A stretch of DNA of 64,000 nucleotides from Aphis gossypii. Taxonomy: Eukaryota > Arthropoda > Insecta > Hemiptera > Aphididae. The stretch covers positions 11,801,213 to 11,865,212 of the forward strand of contig NC_065531.1 in assembly GCF_020184175.1 (NCBI RefSeq), written 5' to 3'. The notes beneath the pieces were generated by a model, which worked only from the letters and a program-made list of their open reading frames with translations, did not search any database and was not told the DNA's origin. This document shows, in pieces, positions 1 to 14,000 of this stretch (positions are counted from its first letter, which is position 1; the number at the start of each line of letters is the position of its first letter). Both the position numbers and the translations under genes were made by a program.

Positions 1-3000
1 GTATACTTGCACACGAAGGCTTGGTGATAAAATATTTAATGATCGATGAGAATAACACATATCAATCAAATAATGCTAGATCGGACACTTCGGGCTACGA
101 CGTCGGTGCTTATATAGGTGGGGTATACGGCATACAAACTGTCGGCGACCATGACGTATATGTAGGTCCTAATCACGCAACCCGCCTGTCGCCGACCGAC
201 GCGTACTTGTGAATAAACGTACGTAATTTGCTGCAGTAAACCGTACAAAATATATATAGGTAGGTAGAATATTATATTATCAGAAATATCGGCGCGTGCA
301 TAATCCACTAATTCCGGTGCATAGGCTTTGCGCTAACTGTAATTTATAGTAAATAAATCTTGTAATACGTACGTTTACTCTATATAAGTGTTTCGTTTCC
401 AGTCGTACGCGCGTACATCCGTGTAAACAACGTGTAAATCAATCCCCGCGTTCGTATTTCCCGTGACTAAATGTATATGGATAATATATTTAGTACAAGA
501 ATGTATATAGTTTTGCGTTACAGTCAACATAATAATATACACCTATCTTGTGTATAATACACAGTAAACAGATTTACAGATTGTGTCACCGTTAACAAAG
601 TAGTTTTTATTAAATATGATTTCCGAAAAATTATTACACTATATTCGGGAAACGCATTCCTCATTACCCAAGTTTTTATTTAATGTCCGAGACGATTTGA
701 AGCTTAGACGCAAAGCTAGTCGACGATTATAATAAAAGTCGAAGTTGGTCAGCGGTCATGCGCATTGGAGGACACTCATAGTATCGTCGGTCAGCCATCG
801 ACGTTCGTACAGCGTATTATAGCATCATAAAGTAATACCGTAGACATGAAAACGGTATGTGGAGGATATACGCTTAAATACCTTGTGGGGTGTGGGCAGA
901 CATAATGTGAGTAAAGTCCAAAATAACGCTTTTTAAAAAGAAACGGTATGATCTATATTCGAGGCTAGATTATGAAATTAATATTATATCATTTTCAATG
1001 AACGCGTTGAGTTAAACAATTATTATTTTATAGGTAATATAATATGAGAAACTGTGGTAGGTAGTAAAAATGGTCATCATACTTGGGGCAATGATCATCA
1101 TCGTTTAAAGGCGTATATATTTTTGAGGGCTACATTTAATCAGCAGCATGACTTACAGCTACGACCAAAGTCTGCGCATGCCTCTACGCCTAGGTTATAT
1201 TAGGTTATATACGCCTATACGCGATGTATACGGTACCCGCTATCGTTGTGTTTAGTGCGATTAGTCGGTTGCTGCACGTACGCGGGGCTCGATACATATA
1301 ATTGGTTTCGAATCTCTACCAGGTCGCTGACCACCATTGCTAGCTCGGCTAAAGCACGGCAACAGATATTGAACGTCCGTCAGAGTCGCGTTTAAGAGAT
1401 ATCACTCTTTTAAATCGTCAGTTTTTCGCCAACACGACGAAAACCGATATCGTATACCGAGGACGATTTTACGACCGCGTTTTCGCGTAGGTATATAAAT
1501 TACATTTCTCGCATAAATATACGCGTGCGCGCGCACACACACACACACTGGCCCTTACAAGACGCGCATATAACAACTCGTATAGAGCATCGCGCTGTGG
1601 GAAAGAAGTGCTCCCGGGAGTAGTTTTAAAATGCAAACTTGCCGGTACGTCCCATGAGACGTTCGACGCCTTCGGGCGTTCAGCCGGTAAACAAAAGCCA
1701 TGTGCACGCGAGATAACAACAATAACGTGCTATATATATATGTATATATACATGTACAGACACGCGCGCATATATATATATAGTTGTACTTACATACCTA
1801 TGTGTATATATGTTTATATATGTGTGTGTATGTGTGTGTGTGTGCGGGCGCTCGTATATATATATTTATATGCTGTGCACGAGCGGGAGAAAGACTATAA
1901 GGAAGACGGCCGTGCGGCGGGTGGGAGAGGTAAGCAGGTACCTCTGGGAGGCGACAGTATGATGTGCGCTCTCCTACCCGCCGCCGCCGCCGCCGTCGGT
2001 CGCGGGGTTGCACACGCGTATCCCCCGTAGACCAATATGTCAGCGAGCTACCGTTTTCCGAAGGTTACCTCTATACGCGAACGGCACCCCGGAGGCCGTT
2101 CGACGACCACCCCTCCCCATAACGCCGCCACACCGCAATCCGACTTTATACCGCCCGACGCACTGCGGTCTCGTGTACGCGTACATTATATACGTACACG
2201 CCCGTCGGAAATACGTGTGTAATACGACGTCGTGTTATTGTCAGGTACCGATAAACGCGGCCGTCGATGTCGAGTCGTCGTAGTCGTATATCATAATAAT
2301 ATTGTAGGTATATACCACTGTACGCGGCTGCGAGCCGAAATCGCGGAAAGAAAAAACCAACCGGTTGCCCCGACCGAATCGCACGCGACCAGGACAGTGT
2401 CGCTGGCCGGCCCGCGCGTGCGCTCGGCAGGTACCTACACCGCTCGTTTAACGATGCAGTGGCGCATAAGAGCAGACGTCTCGGTCGCACATGCATGAAG
2501 CGCGCGTCCGACCCTTGCCGCCGGCAAAGGCACCACCGGTGGACGAGCGCACGGGGAGGGTGAGACCCGGTGTGCAGACGGTGCAGTGTGCGTGTGTGCA
2601 TGTAGGACTCATCAATTCTCCTAGTGGTTTCAAGAGTGGTGGGCCGTTGGGGGGGCGAGAGAGTGACAAGCAGCGGGTTTTGCGTAGGTGCTCGCGCACG
2701 TGCGTGTGTGTACTAGTAAACGCGCGTGTATATACGTGTATATATGTGCGTGTATGTGTGTGTTCGAGTAAGGTGTGTGTGTGTGTGTGTATAGGACGAG
2801 TGGGTTAGAGAGGGGTTTAGTGACGGCGGCGGTGCTGATGGCGGTGAAGAGGGGAGCGAAAGCGCGAGCGTTACTCTGGGGAAATTGCTGCGCCTCGCTA
2901 AGCCACTCTGATGGAGTTGCCGGCAATCCCAGGTGGCCGGCGGCCTCTCGGCTTATCTACCCGCCCCCACTACCCCTTTCGCTACCCGAGACCGACCTCC

Positions 3001-3420
3001 ACCGCCGCCGCCGCCGCCACCACCGGAACTCTGAATTCGCACCGGTCGAACTCGAGCCCAGCCCGCCCTCGCCCGAACACTCGTCCCCCGACGCCGCCGC
3101 GCGCCCTCACCCCCCCGCCACACGCCGCGACTGGCCCGACTCTCCACCGTCAGCACCACCGCCGTCTACGTCACTCGAGAGGATATCTGCCGCCAGCGGA
3201 AGCTCGACGCTTTTATTTTTTTTCAGACGCCACCACCGCCCAACTAGGGGTTTATCATAACAACGTCGAGTGCATGCGAAACGAGTTGATTCCCCGACAT
3301 CGACTAATTGAAAACCGCGCATACCATATATGTATACATTTTACCTGTACTGTGGTATACGCATATAATAAATAATATGTGTTTCAAGTGCGTGTGCGTG
3401 TGTGTGGTCTGTGGAGATTT
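1..3420. other. CpG-rich block without a convincing gene
   Basis: This stretch is far richer in GC and CpG than the AT-rich DNA that follows. It carries CA/GT microsatellites (about 1534-1548 and 2771-2790), alternating TA/TG runs (1730-1870) and GCC/CCG runs (1978-1995, 3000-3020). Open frames exist on both strands at once, are proline-, arginine- or histidine-rich and match no family I know, so I read them as by-products of GC content. A good plus-strand donor-like GTAAGC follows GGGAGAG near 1929, so an untranslated 5' exon is possible. The block may be promoter or enhancer DNA of a neighbouring gene; this is inference. Confidence 0.5.
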
Positions 3421-6400
3421 CGTTTCCTTCTATTGTGACTTTAAGATAAAATTCGTACACTTATAATACGGGTCCGTGGTAAAGTATACGTATTATACTA
3501 CACAAAGCAGTAAACAGTTTTATGATATTTTATGTATGCGTTCCAGTTAATTATAAATATACTCATTATACTTGTACAACGCTACTGAAACTCAATAAGG
3601 GTACCAGCTGATAACATTATATACGTGTATTGTGTATATATTTTCAAACGTACGTAATGCAGTACTTCAACGTTCTCGTTATGTGAACGTCTGACGAAAT
3701 TCAAATGCTGATTTGTAATTGAGTTTATTCGCGAAGAAAATATAGTGAATGATATCAGACTATTAATAGATTGCGATAACTCTAAAATTAAATGTTATCA
3801 TCTTAACCAAATAAAATATAGATTATATAAGTTTTATAAATTCGTCATGTCCCATGTACTATTTACAATATAGTAAATTCTAAAATAGAAATTTCACCAA
3901 TGAAAAACTTTAAAATCGTCCCAAATTGTTATTCCATTTTTATTCGATTAAATATTTCTATATTTTACTATGCTTCTTTTCTATATATGATTTTTAAGGA
4001 TAAATCGTTTATTCTTGTATCTATTTTAATATTAAGCTTTACTTCAATAATAAGTACCTATATATTATATATAGGTTATGTTTAAAATCAAAGTTTTATG
4101 TCCATTTTTTTATTTTAAATAAATGCATGTTATTAATTTCGTCGTCTTAAGTTTATCATAGTCATATTATCACCCTACGATAATATTTGATATTATCCTT
4201 AGGTAGTTTTCGTATTTACTCTTCTTCTAAAACTAACATTAGCATTAACTTTGCCTGCTACTTTGACTACATAACACACTATTAAATATTTTCATCTGTA
4301 TTTGCTTCGAAACTTTCTTAAGAGATAATTTATCTCGTACCTTCATGCATTTATACGTGACCTATATTAACGTCCATTCCATATATTTTATAGTATTGAT
4401 CTTAAATAGTTTTTATATAGTCTTTAAGCAGCTATTTGAAATATTTAATTAATTATATTACTTTATCGTAATTTCTGTCATTACTAGAAACTCGGACAAA
4501 AGCCAATGTGAAGCTGGTATAGTGCTGGTATAGCTATTATAAAAACTATTTAATTATAATATGTAATATAATAAATATAGATAGTTCATTCATTTTAATA
4601 ACAATGTTTTATATATTTAAAAAAATAAAAACTATTAATAAGTATATTCCAATTTTTCCGTTAAAAATAAAAATTATTACCGTACGAACTATTATATTTC
4701 ATCAGTTACCTAAAATTGCTTTTAGTTGTGTTATTAAACTATATTATTATATTATTATATACTATTTCACCTTATTTATACTAATTCACTTACGAGCGTA
4801 TAATCATACTTTGATGTATTACAAACCATTTTTATAAAATACCCAGATCCTTAACCCGTGAAAGTAGTGTACCTAAATTGCCTAATCAAAGCGCCGCGTC
4901 AGTATAATTGTATTATTATTAAAATACGTCAGCATAATATTTTATTGGAAATTAGCATTTATCTTACTGTTATGCTATAATGTAACATGATAAGAAAGTA
5001 AACGAAACGCGATTCACTTTATTAAAAAATAGTTCAAAATTATTTTTTTAATAATTTAGATTTCAGAAACATAAACAAATATCGAACCACCAATCTTAAA
5101 CAATAAAATATCAAAGCAATATAATAAAATAATTTGTTAAATCATGCAACATACAATATACATATAAATACTTAAATTAATTTAAATCTAATTGTAATAT
5201 TGTTCCAAATTCAAATTCATTTTTATAATAATGCTTCACTGTGCAAAACTCATTTTTTAACACTCTTAACCATTATTTAATTTATTTAAATAACTCTATA
5301 TTTAGTGTTTATAATAAAGTACCGAAATCGTCAAGAAAAAAATTGTATTTAAATATTACTAACCTTAATTATATAATGATAATAATTAAAAATGTTATGA
5401 AATATGTTTCATATAATATGATAACCTATAATACGTGTGTATTTTTACGTTAGTGAAGTGTGATATATTTAACGGCAAAGAATGAAATCATAGTATAATT
5501 TCTGTAGTAATATCTGTTTAAAACTGCATGGAGTGTTAAAATTCAAAATAAATAAATATTGAAACAAAAATAATATTTATCACAAATATTTTTTTATAAA
5601 ATATATAGATTTAATTTGAAATATAATTAATATAATATAATATAATCTGATAGTTAATTCCCCAAAAAACTGATATATATTTAAAATAAAATTATAAAAA
5701 GACCATTGTAATGTATTACAAGAAAATATTTCTGATATTTGATTAATTTGCCAATGGTTGTGGAATCAGTAAGCAGCAGTCGAAAAATACTTATAACATT
5801 TTGATTTATGAAAATGTACAAGATTATTTTATGAGCAAACACAATTAAACAAGAATAACAACAAAAATCGTTTATCAGAAAACAGCTGACACGACGGCAA
5901 TGGGTCCTACTAGCTTCAACCCGTTCAGGCATAAAAAACTACTGTTGCGGAATAAGCGGGGTCGTCTCGCTTAACTTTCCTCTCCCCCCCCCCTTGCTAT
6001 AAATTATGTGTAGATAAATTTTTTTCTTGTAAAGCCAAAAAAACTAAAAAGGATTTTAAGGCCACCGATTGCCATAATGCTTTATTATTAAAGATAAATA
6101 AACTGCTTCTACTAGGCACATATATACAATTATTTTAACTTTAATTATTTTTAAAAATATGTATCAATGTACCACATAATTCAGTCCATAAAATATACAG
6201 AAACATAAACTATTTTATAATTTTCAGCAGAATCTCTATCCATCATTATATTATAAAGTATGTACACTTAAAAATGCATACAATATTTTACTGTATACCT
6301 ATACTTAAGAACTTAAAATACTTAACACGCGTGTGTTATATTTTTTTTTAAACACTCTGAATTCATTTTTTTTAATACGCTGTATAGATATACTACCGTA

Positions 6401-6690
6401 GCACTGTTTATTGTCAACTATATAATATTTATATTTACCTATAACTTTTTGAAAATATTTATAACTTTTATGAGAAGGCAAAGGTTTTATATTTTATTGG
6501 TATAATAATCATTATGATTTACAACAAAAAATATGTCAATGTAGTTAAATATTGTTTTTATTATTTAATTTTTAGATTGAACAACTAAATAACCCAGGGA
6601 TCTAAAGTCAAACGAAACTAATACTATTTAACATCCGTGTATAAAGAAAAACGTTTATAACAACCACACAAATATATATTTAAAACCGTA
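3421..6690. other. AT-rich non-coding stretch
   Basis: No reading frame with codon-like structure is visible on either strand. The small ORFs are AT-rich and rich in Ile, Tyr, Asn and Lys, as expected by chance. The only notable point is a run of C near 5,983-5,995. Probably intronic or intergenic. Confidence 0.5.
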
Positions 6691-8074
6691 ATAGATTTCA
6701 TGATGAAAGGGGTGAAGAAGGCATAAAACTTGTTTTTCGAGTCTGTGGGATGCAATTAATCAGGCGCCGAAAGCGGGGCACTATGCCCCCGGGGGATACC
6801 ACAAGGCGCATACCTAATATTGACTTGCCCGCCGCCAAGTCGTTTTACACTGCTGCTGTATGTGCCGTAAGGGTACCCGAGAAAAAGAGAAAACGCGCAC
6901 AAGAAAAACTCTGATTAGTCGGCAAACCCCTCGAGAACCATAACCCCCTCGCATAAAAGGTAAGTTTCTCTACCCCGCGACGCCGTCCCGGTGTTTTTTC
7001 CCTCTTTTTCTTCTTATCTCTTCGTTCTGTAATTGAAATGGCATCTTTCTCTGTCTTCTCCCTCTCCCTCACTATCACTCTTACTTCCTTTCTCTCACTA
7101 CTGACACTCGGTTTATCTCTCTTTCGGTCTTTTTCTACCACTCTATCTCTGCCACTCCTTTTATATATATTATACATATACATCATTCAGAGATAATATT
7201 ACACCAAGTCTGGGTTTATATACACATATTTCCCCTCCCGTAATAAACGATAGAAAAAATATTATGAAAATCGTTTAAATGGAATTTTAATGGATATATA
7301 TTTTTTACTGTACCTTAATTTAACCTTTATAACATATACCTGTAAAACAAAAATAACCATGAAAAGAAAAAGAAAGAGAGAGTGAAGGAGTACGTACAAA
7401 ATAAATTATAGATAGAGAACTATAGTGAAAGAGTGTGAGCTGTACAGTAAATAGCTGAAAGAGCATCGGATGGACAGACTACAAAATATAATAAGTGGGG
7501 AGAGACGGGAAAGAAAGAGATAGTCTGGGAGTTCGTGCGTGATGAGTAAGGGGGTTCGGCATTGATAGCGGGATACGTGGAAGGACGGGAAGAACAAACC
7601 GTTCCCATTGGCATAATGAAACACGTATATGAACCGTGGAAATACCGCGTGAAAAGCGGCCAATTTAGTTGAAATGCAACCTCGCGTCGTCGTGCCGGGC
7701 TCACGGCGGACGTGGCCTGTAGTAGTGGAAATTGCAAAAGGGGTTTTCCTGCACCTCGTTTCTTCGTTACGGCCGGGCCCTAGGGACACCAAAAATCCCC
7801 CTAGCACCTGCGGGAGTGACTCGAAAATCCTGGGATTTTATTCACATATATGTTCTGTTGGGACGAAAACCTATATACATGTATATATAAAGTATACTTG
7901 TATATATACCTATGACCTACCAGCGAAAATAGAAGATAAAACGACGTGTGCGCGTGTATGTGTGTGCATACGTTTATATTATACACGAGAAGCTAAAAAG
8001 AGTGTGAAAAATCGATGTTTTTATGATTTTTGTTTAGTTTCTTATTTTACTCGTAGGTTTTTGTTTTTACTCAC
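6691..8074. other. Mixed-composition stretch next to a candidate exon
   Basis: This stretch is moderately GC-rich, with a long pyrimidine tract on the plus strand (about 6,990-7,160) and a purine tract at 7,365-7,390. The tract makes a Lys/Arg/Glu-rich minus-strand ORF that I regard as low-complexity artefact. A plus-strand GTAAGT follows GCATAAAAG near 6,960. No exon can be supported before the minus-strand exon that ends at 8,075. Confidence 0.4.
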
Positions 8075-11000
8075 CTGTAGGAGATAACGGTGGCATGAGA
8101 TCTTCGTCGTCGAGTACATCTTCCGCGTCAAGATTTCCATCTAAAATACACATATTATAATATATAAATGTAATATATATATGTTACGTCTGTTATAAAT
8201 ATGACAATATATTATAACAAGAGTAAGAGTAATAATGGAAAAGCGTCAGAAAATAGTCTTATCTAATACATGACTATATATTACGTTTCCGCCAGCCATC
8301 TGACATAAATAATATATATGCATACATAAATATTGATAATTATAAACATACATTATTTTAAATTCACTCCTACTCTATTTAAAAAAAATTATTAAAATCT
8401 AAATAATTTTTAGTGTTATTTTTTTATTTCATTGTAATGTATAATATTAAACAAAAAAAAATGTGGTCAGCCGTCTTATCGAAATAAGTTATTAAAATAG
8501 TCATTATTCAACACCAAACACCTACATGCACACTAGATAAAAACATAAATATGATAATTTAAATGAATACCTACTTAAAATTTTATAGAAAACGAAAAAA
8601 TAAATTTAATATAATAATTAAAATAAAATCATTTAAGAATGATAATTCTTTTTTTAATAATTATTTTAAATATGAATGAACTCATTTTGAAAATAACTGA
8701 CAAAACTAATAAGCTGTTAACTTGATCAACTGTCAGCCGAACCAATAGGTACTTTCCAACCTTTTATTATTGTCTTTATAATATTATAATATTCTAATAT
8801 CAATTACTACGTATTATTATTTAACCTATACATGTTTATATAAAAGGTAAATATTTTTATTATCATTATTCAAATGTTTATATATCCATATTTACTATTG
8901 AATATTATTTTACATTATTGATTATACAAATAGTCACATAGATACTTTTAATAACATAGGTTAGGTATATAACTAGTTACAAACATATAATTATTTTTAA
9001 TTTATTTTATTTTATTAAATTCGATATTTTTATAACCCCATATTTAAAATAAAACTAATGCATTTAGCTGCATAATATTACACACATCTTTGTCAATTAT
9101 ATAATATTTATATTTAAAAAAAAATCATATATTTGTACAAACAGGATCATTCACAAACAAGAGCTAAAATTTAAAACATAGTATCTATTAAAGTTGTAAT
9201 TATGAGTAGTAAATATTATTAATTATATACTCCTAATTAGTAATTAAAACTAAAATATTCTTATTCAAAACTCTTAAAATTTAAAAAAGACTATGTATAG
9301 TAGGCACATACTATTATATATTTCGATTCAATTAAATGTCAACTTAACATTTTCTATAAAGTGGTATTCTTACCATGTCTTCAAAATACTATAATTTAAA
9401 GTATAAGTGATTTTATGACTGCTTAAAGGTCATCAAAATATACATTAGATACACAATATACATTATTTATGGTGTATTTTGCTCAAATATATACGAAAAA
9501 TGAATAAAAATATAATCATTGAACATAACACTATAACACGAATGAATTTTAAAATTTCAATTTATTTGCAGTTGATCGCATAATATTTTAATTATATGCA
9601 TATTACGTCATGTTAAATATTTATTCTGATGTTATTGTTTCCTATTCTCGTGGAGTAACACTATTATTGGGTAAGCCTTAAATGCACTGACCTCGTTTAA
9701 TGTATTAATTAGGTCATTATTATTATAGCTGTAAACGAATGAATGTCACCAATATCGGTAATCAAAAAACACGAGTCGAATTTTACTATCTTGCATATTG
9801 TATATTTTACTACATTGTGTATTTATAATTTAAACATATTATGTACCTACTTGCACGGTTTACATACATGCTATAATAAAAAAAAATATTGTAGTAATAT
9901 AATTTAACATATTAAAGATTAGATTTTATAAAACAATTAAACATCAAGTGAATCAAAACCTGTACGTCCTGTACATAATCAATAAATTAGTAGATAAATC
10001 GTTAATAGGGTTATCTACGTTTGTGATTCAATATATGACCACTAGCTCAGTAATTGATTAAGAGATCATAAAATGTTATCAGATTTAAAATATAATTTTT
10101 TATAATACAAGCGTAAACCTAAGACATTACGTCATAACGATGAATTATAAGTTTATAATAACTATAACTATATTAAGTGAAGACGAAAATTTCAAATCAA
10201 TCAATATTATAAGTAGTATGGTGACAATGCATTATTTTGTCGGAGGTGAATTTTATATTACCTAACAATAATAATACGATGGCTTGTGTACCACGGGGGG
10301 GTAAAATGGTATTATTTTAATCCAAAGGGGAATAACTGCGATGGGATTTCGATCGCGACTATTGCGCGTGTGCATAAGTGCAATGCGATGTATCCCATCA
10401 AAACGATAATTTACTTGTCGAATATTTTATCCTAATGGCTGCAGGTACCATAATAATAATATAATACAACACATAATGCTAGCGCCGGCAGCGAATTCGT
10501 TATGTGGGAAAAACTTGTGCTCCATATTATATGCGTATAGTGCGTCAACTATGTACAGTATAATGCTAATATATCCCACAACACTACCCTGGGCATACGA
10601 GTGCATTAAGCCGGGGGATAATTCGAATTCCACGTAACCCATCATCGTCACAATTGAATATTTTTCGGTCTGTCGTGAGATTTATACCAGCGCGAAATGC
10701 ATTTCGCATCGTATAATGGACAAATGCGTTTCAAAAGTAATTATTCCAAACGCCATTATATATTATGCTGCATACGTGTACTGCATATAGTACAGTTGGC
10801 ACATTTCACGTGTGAGATGGTCTATATACCATTATAATATGTACTGAGACATCTATAATTCGGTCTGCAATAATTTGATGATAGTAAATTCGAAAACTAG
10901 TGAGACATACGGCGTTCTATATACGTATATTATGATATAAATGTATTGTATAAATTAAACGCAATTATAGTGGACACAATAAAACTCTCGGGGTTAGAAA

Positions 11001-14000
11001 AATCCCCCGCGATGCAGACATTTTGTCGTTAGTATCGATTAGATATTAATTTATACAAAATACGAAATAAATATAAAAAAAACTACTTCAGTTCTACCTA
11101 CACTGACGGACGATGGCTGCAACTGAAAATACTAATACATTTAATAATTAGTATACATATTTTAAGAATACCTAAGTGAATATAATATATGGATTTTAAA
11201 TGCAATTTATTCAACCTATGCCATAAAATTCGCAATAATAACTCAAAATAACTTTATCTATACACGATATTATAGAAAGTCAAAGATTATTATTCTGACG
11301 AAGTAATAACTAAAATAATTATTTTCAAACACGTGTGTTTTTCGATTTAAACTAAATAATTACTAATTTTGTTCAAGAGCACAGGCAAAAAGAAAAATGA
11401 TTTTTGTATGCAACGAAATTTAAAAACATAATTAGGTATCTATCATATTATACGTAGCATCCATTACGGCATGAGATCAAATAGTTTTTGGAACGCGCGT
11501 GCACTCTGCTATACCCATCGCTTTTATTTGAAGTCGTGGTACGAACGAAGCACATTTAATCCGAAAACAAATATTCTTAAAAAGTCACAACGGCCGCCGT
11601 CTTCGCCACCCATAATATAATAACAGCTCCGACGGTCGGTGATACGTGAGCAGGGTACGTACGACTGGCTATCACACAAACCCTTATACCTTTCCTCCTT
11701 ACAACCCTCCCTCCTTCCGTAGCCAATCCATCCCTTATAGCGTAGCGTACACTTCATAAACTTAAACATTACCATAATTACTATTTACGCAACTAAACGC
11801 AACTACATTAAATTGAAAATATTATTTCGTATTAGACTGTAAACACACGCGTGGGCTGTGATAAAATACCGTTTCGAGCCGTCCTTCTTGATTCTTCGAA
11901 AACTCCGTATCGAACATGCCGACCAGTCAGAAACTCTTCTGAGAATAATAAAATATAAACGAAAGGGTGTTTTATACACCCATATATCTATCAATCGACA
12001 ATAACCAACAATTGCATTGTGTATATAGGTGGAATGCGCTTGTTTTTCCTATTGATTTTTTAGTCTATTATTAATAACACATTACGTCCATCGATCGTAG
12101 ATAATAGGTATAAATGTATAATCGTTTTCTTTGAATTGACTAAAATACTGGATCACATACCCCATTATTGGAACTATAAATACAAATCCTTATTTACGGT
12201 CTCCGTTAAGTGTAAGCGCTATTTCCTATTATTCGTATAATAATAATTTAATATTTGAATCTGGATTGTATCTCAACAAACAGGATGTCAGCTGTTTAAA
12301 TTATCGTCCCGATTTACCGACAGCGACCAAACCAAACTTGACGAAGTTTAAACGCAGAAAGCAAAAACAATTACGTGACAGAGCGTGTTTTTTCAGCGTA
12401 GGATACGAATTCGAGTGAATGACTACGAAAGGCGGCGCCGGACGTAAGGTCATAATGTCTGAGACTGACGTATATCATTACTCTTGGATCACAAATCGAC
12501 GAAGAGAAAGAAAGAAGAGTGGTGTCCGTAAAGCACGACGATTACTGAGAGAGAAGTAAACAAATGTGGAGTGCAATCGACTCGAGTTGAAGTCAAAGAT
12601 TACACTACGGTGAAAATGACTGCAATCGACGTAGATTTTGAGGAATATTTGCCCTTTTTGACGATGTCACAACCGCAACAAAAAACATAATCACGATTCC
12701 AGGCGAGCTTCCCAAAGGGTTTTCGGATGTTCTTCAACCCTAAATGTTTCCAACCAGCGTAGTGTAAGCCGCTTAAAAAATGATGCTGAATGGACCGACA
12801 GACACGTCTATTAAGTACTCCGAGGTACTCCAGTGTGAGTAGAATATCACCCAGCTCACAATTTTAAATAAAATACCAAAATGCACAAGGCGTGACAAAC
12901 GCTCAATCTATCGCTAATTTCGACGTGCATCAGAATTCAGAATTACTACTGTCTACGTGATGTTGCCGATGACCGTACTAAGCAGATAAATAGTACCTAT
13001 AATACACATTCGATGTACTTATATTGAATATAAATTATTCTGTAATGATTATGAGTGACTACAGTTTTATTAGAGCAGGCACTATTTACGGTGTATAGGA
13101 TGTATCTGTGATAAGTTTTTCAGATTTCAGATACATCCTAGCTATATGCATAATACACGCGTTCGTTTTTTTTATTAGAGTGCACTGTCCACACGCGTCG
13201 TACGTCGTATACTACATATTCGTACTGTGACCATATAACTATAATAATACGCATAAAATAATGAATAATTTAATGTTGTAATAGTGTTAGAAACCGTGTA
13301 GGGGGGTAGTGATGATCGCGTGTCACCGTACAATATAGCTCGCGGAACCCGCCGGTGGCGTATCGTCCATATATATCGTACGCGGACAAATCGCATTTTA
13401 TTATCTGCGGGCGGCAGAAAAGCGTACGATTATTTTCTCCGGAACGGGACGACGGGCGTGGGGGGGGTGTCGATGTCAATATAGGGTTGACGAGAGAAAG
13501 GGAGTCGACGTATCGCGGCCCGCGGCAAACCGTGTATCACGCTCGTCCGATCGGCCGCGCCCGAGTCAGCGTATTATATCTCCGCAACGTCAATTAATAC
13601 GACGACGCGATAGTTCGTGTACGCCGGACAGGGACTATATAATATTATGCCTAAGTGCACGCTATATACATTGCGAACACAATGCGTGTACGATATTATT
13701 ATTTGTACAGCGCGTTCGTCGTGTGCTCGATGACAGTGGCGTCAGTTGTGCACTTGTGCGTCACGATGCACATTAGTACATTACAACCCCCCCGCGTAAG
13801 CGCGTTGTCCGTGCCCGCGACGCGAGCGGCGTTGACAAATCCGTCCCCGGGGAGGGTGATGCAGGTGGTGCGGTCGTTGTTATTATACTATCATTTATTC
13901 ATTATTGTTATTACCGTCATAAAACGTAATTGCGCTTGCGACAGCACTATACAATAATATGATATTGTCGTACGCTTTGGCAGTCGTACGACGTTACGTT

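Noticed and set aside
1300..1325. GGTTTCGAATCTC resembling a tRNA T-loop
   Set aside because: No acceptor stem, D-arm or anticodon arm could be built around it.
1608..2030. 140-codon plus-strand frame
   Set aside because: Made largely of TATA/TGTG microsatellite translation (Tyr, Ile, Cys, Val runs).
2775..3375. Two long overlapping plus-strand frames, proline- and arginine-rich
   Set aside because: Minus-strand frames are open over the same bases, the sequence is driven by CCG/GCC repeats, and no family resemblance or splice context supports either.
6845..7186. 113-codon Lys/Arg/Glu-rich minus-strand frame
   Set aside because: It translates a pyrimidine tract on the plus strand; low complexity without a recognisable domain.
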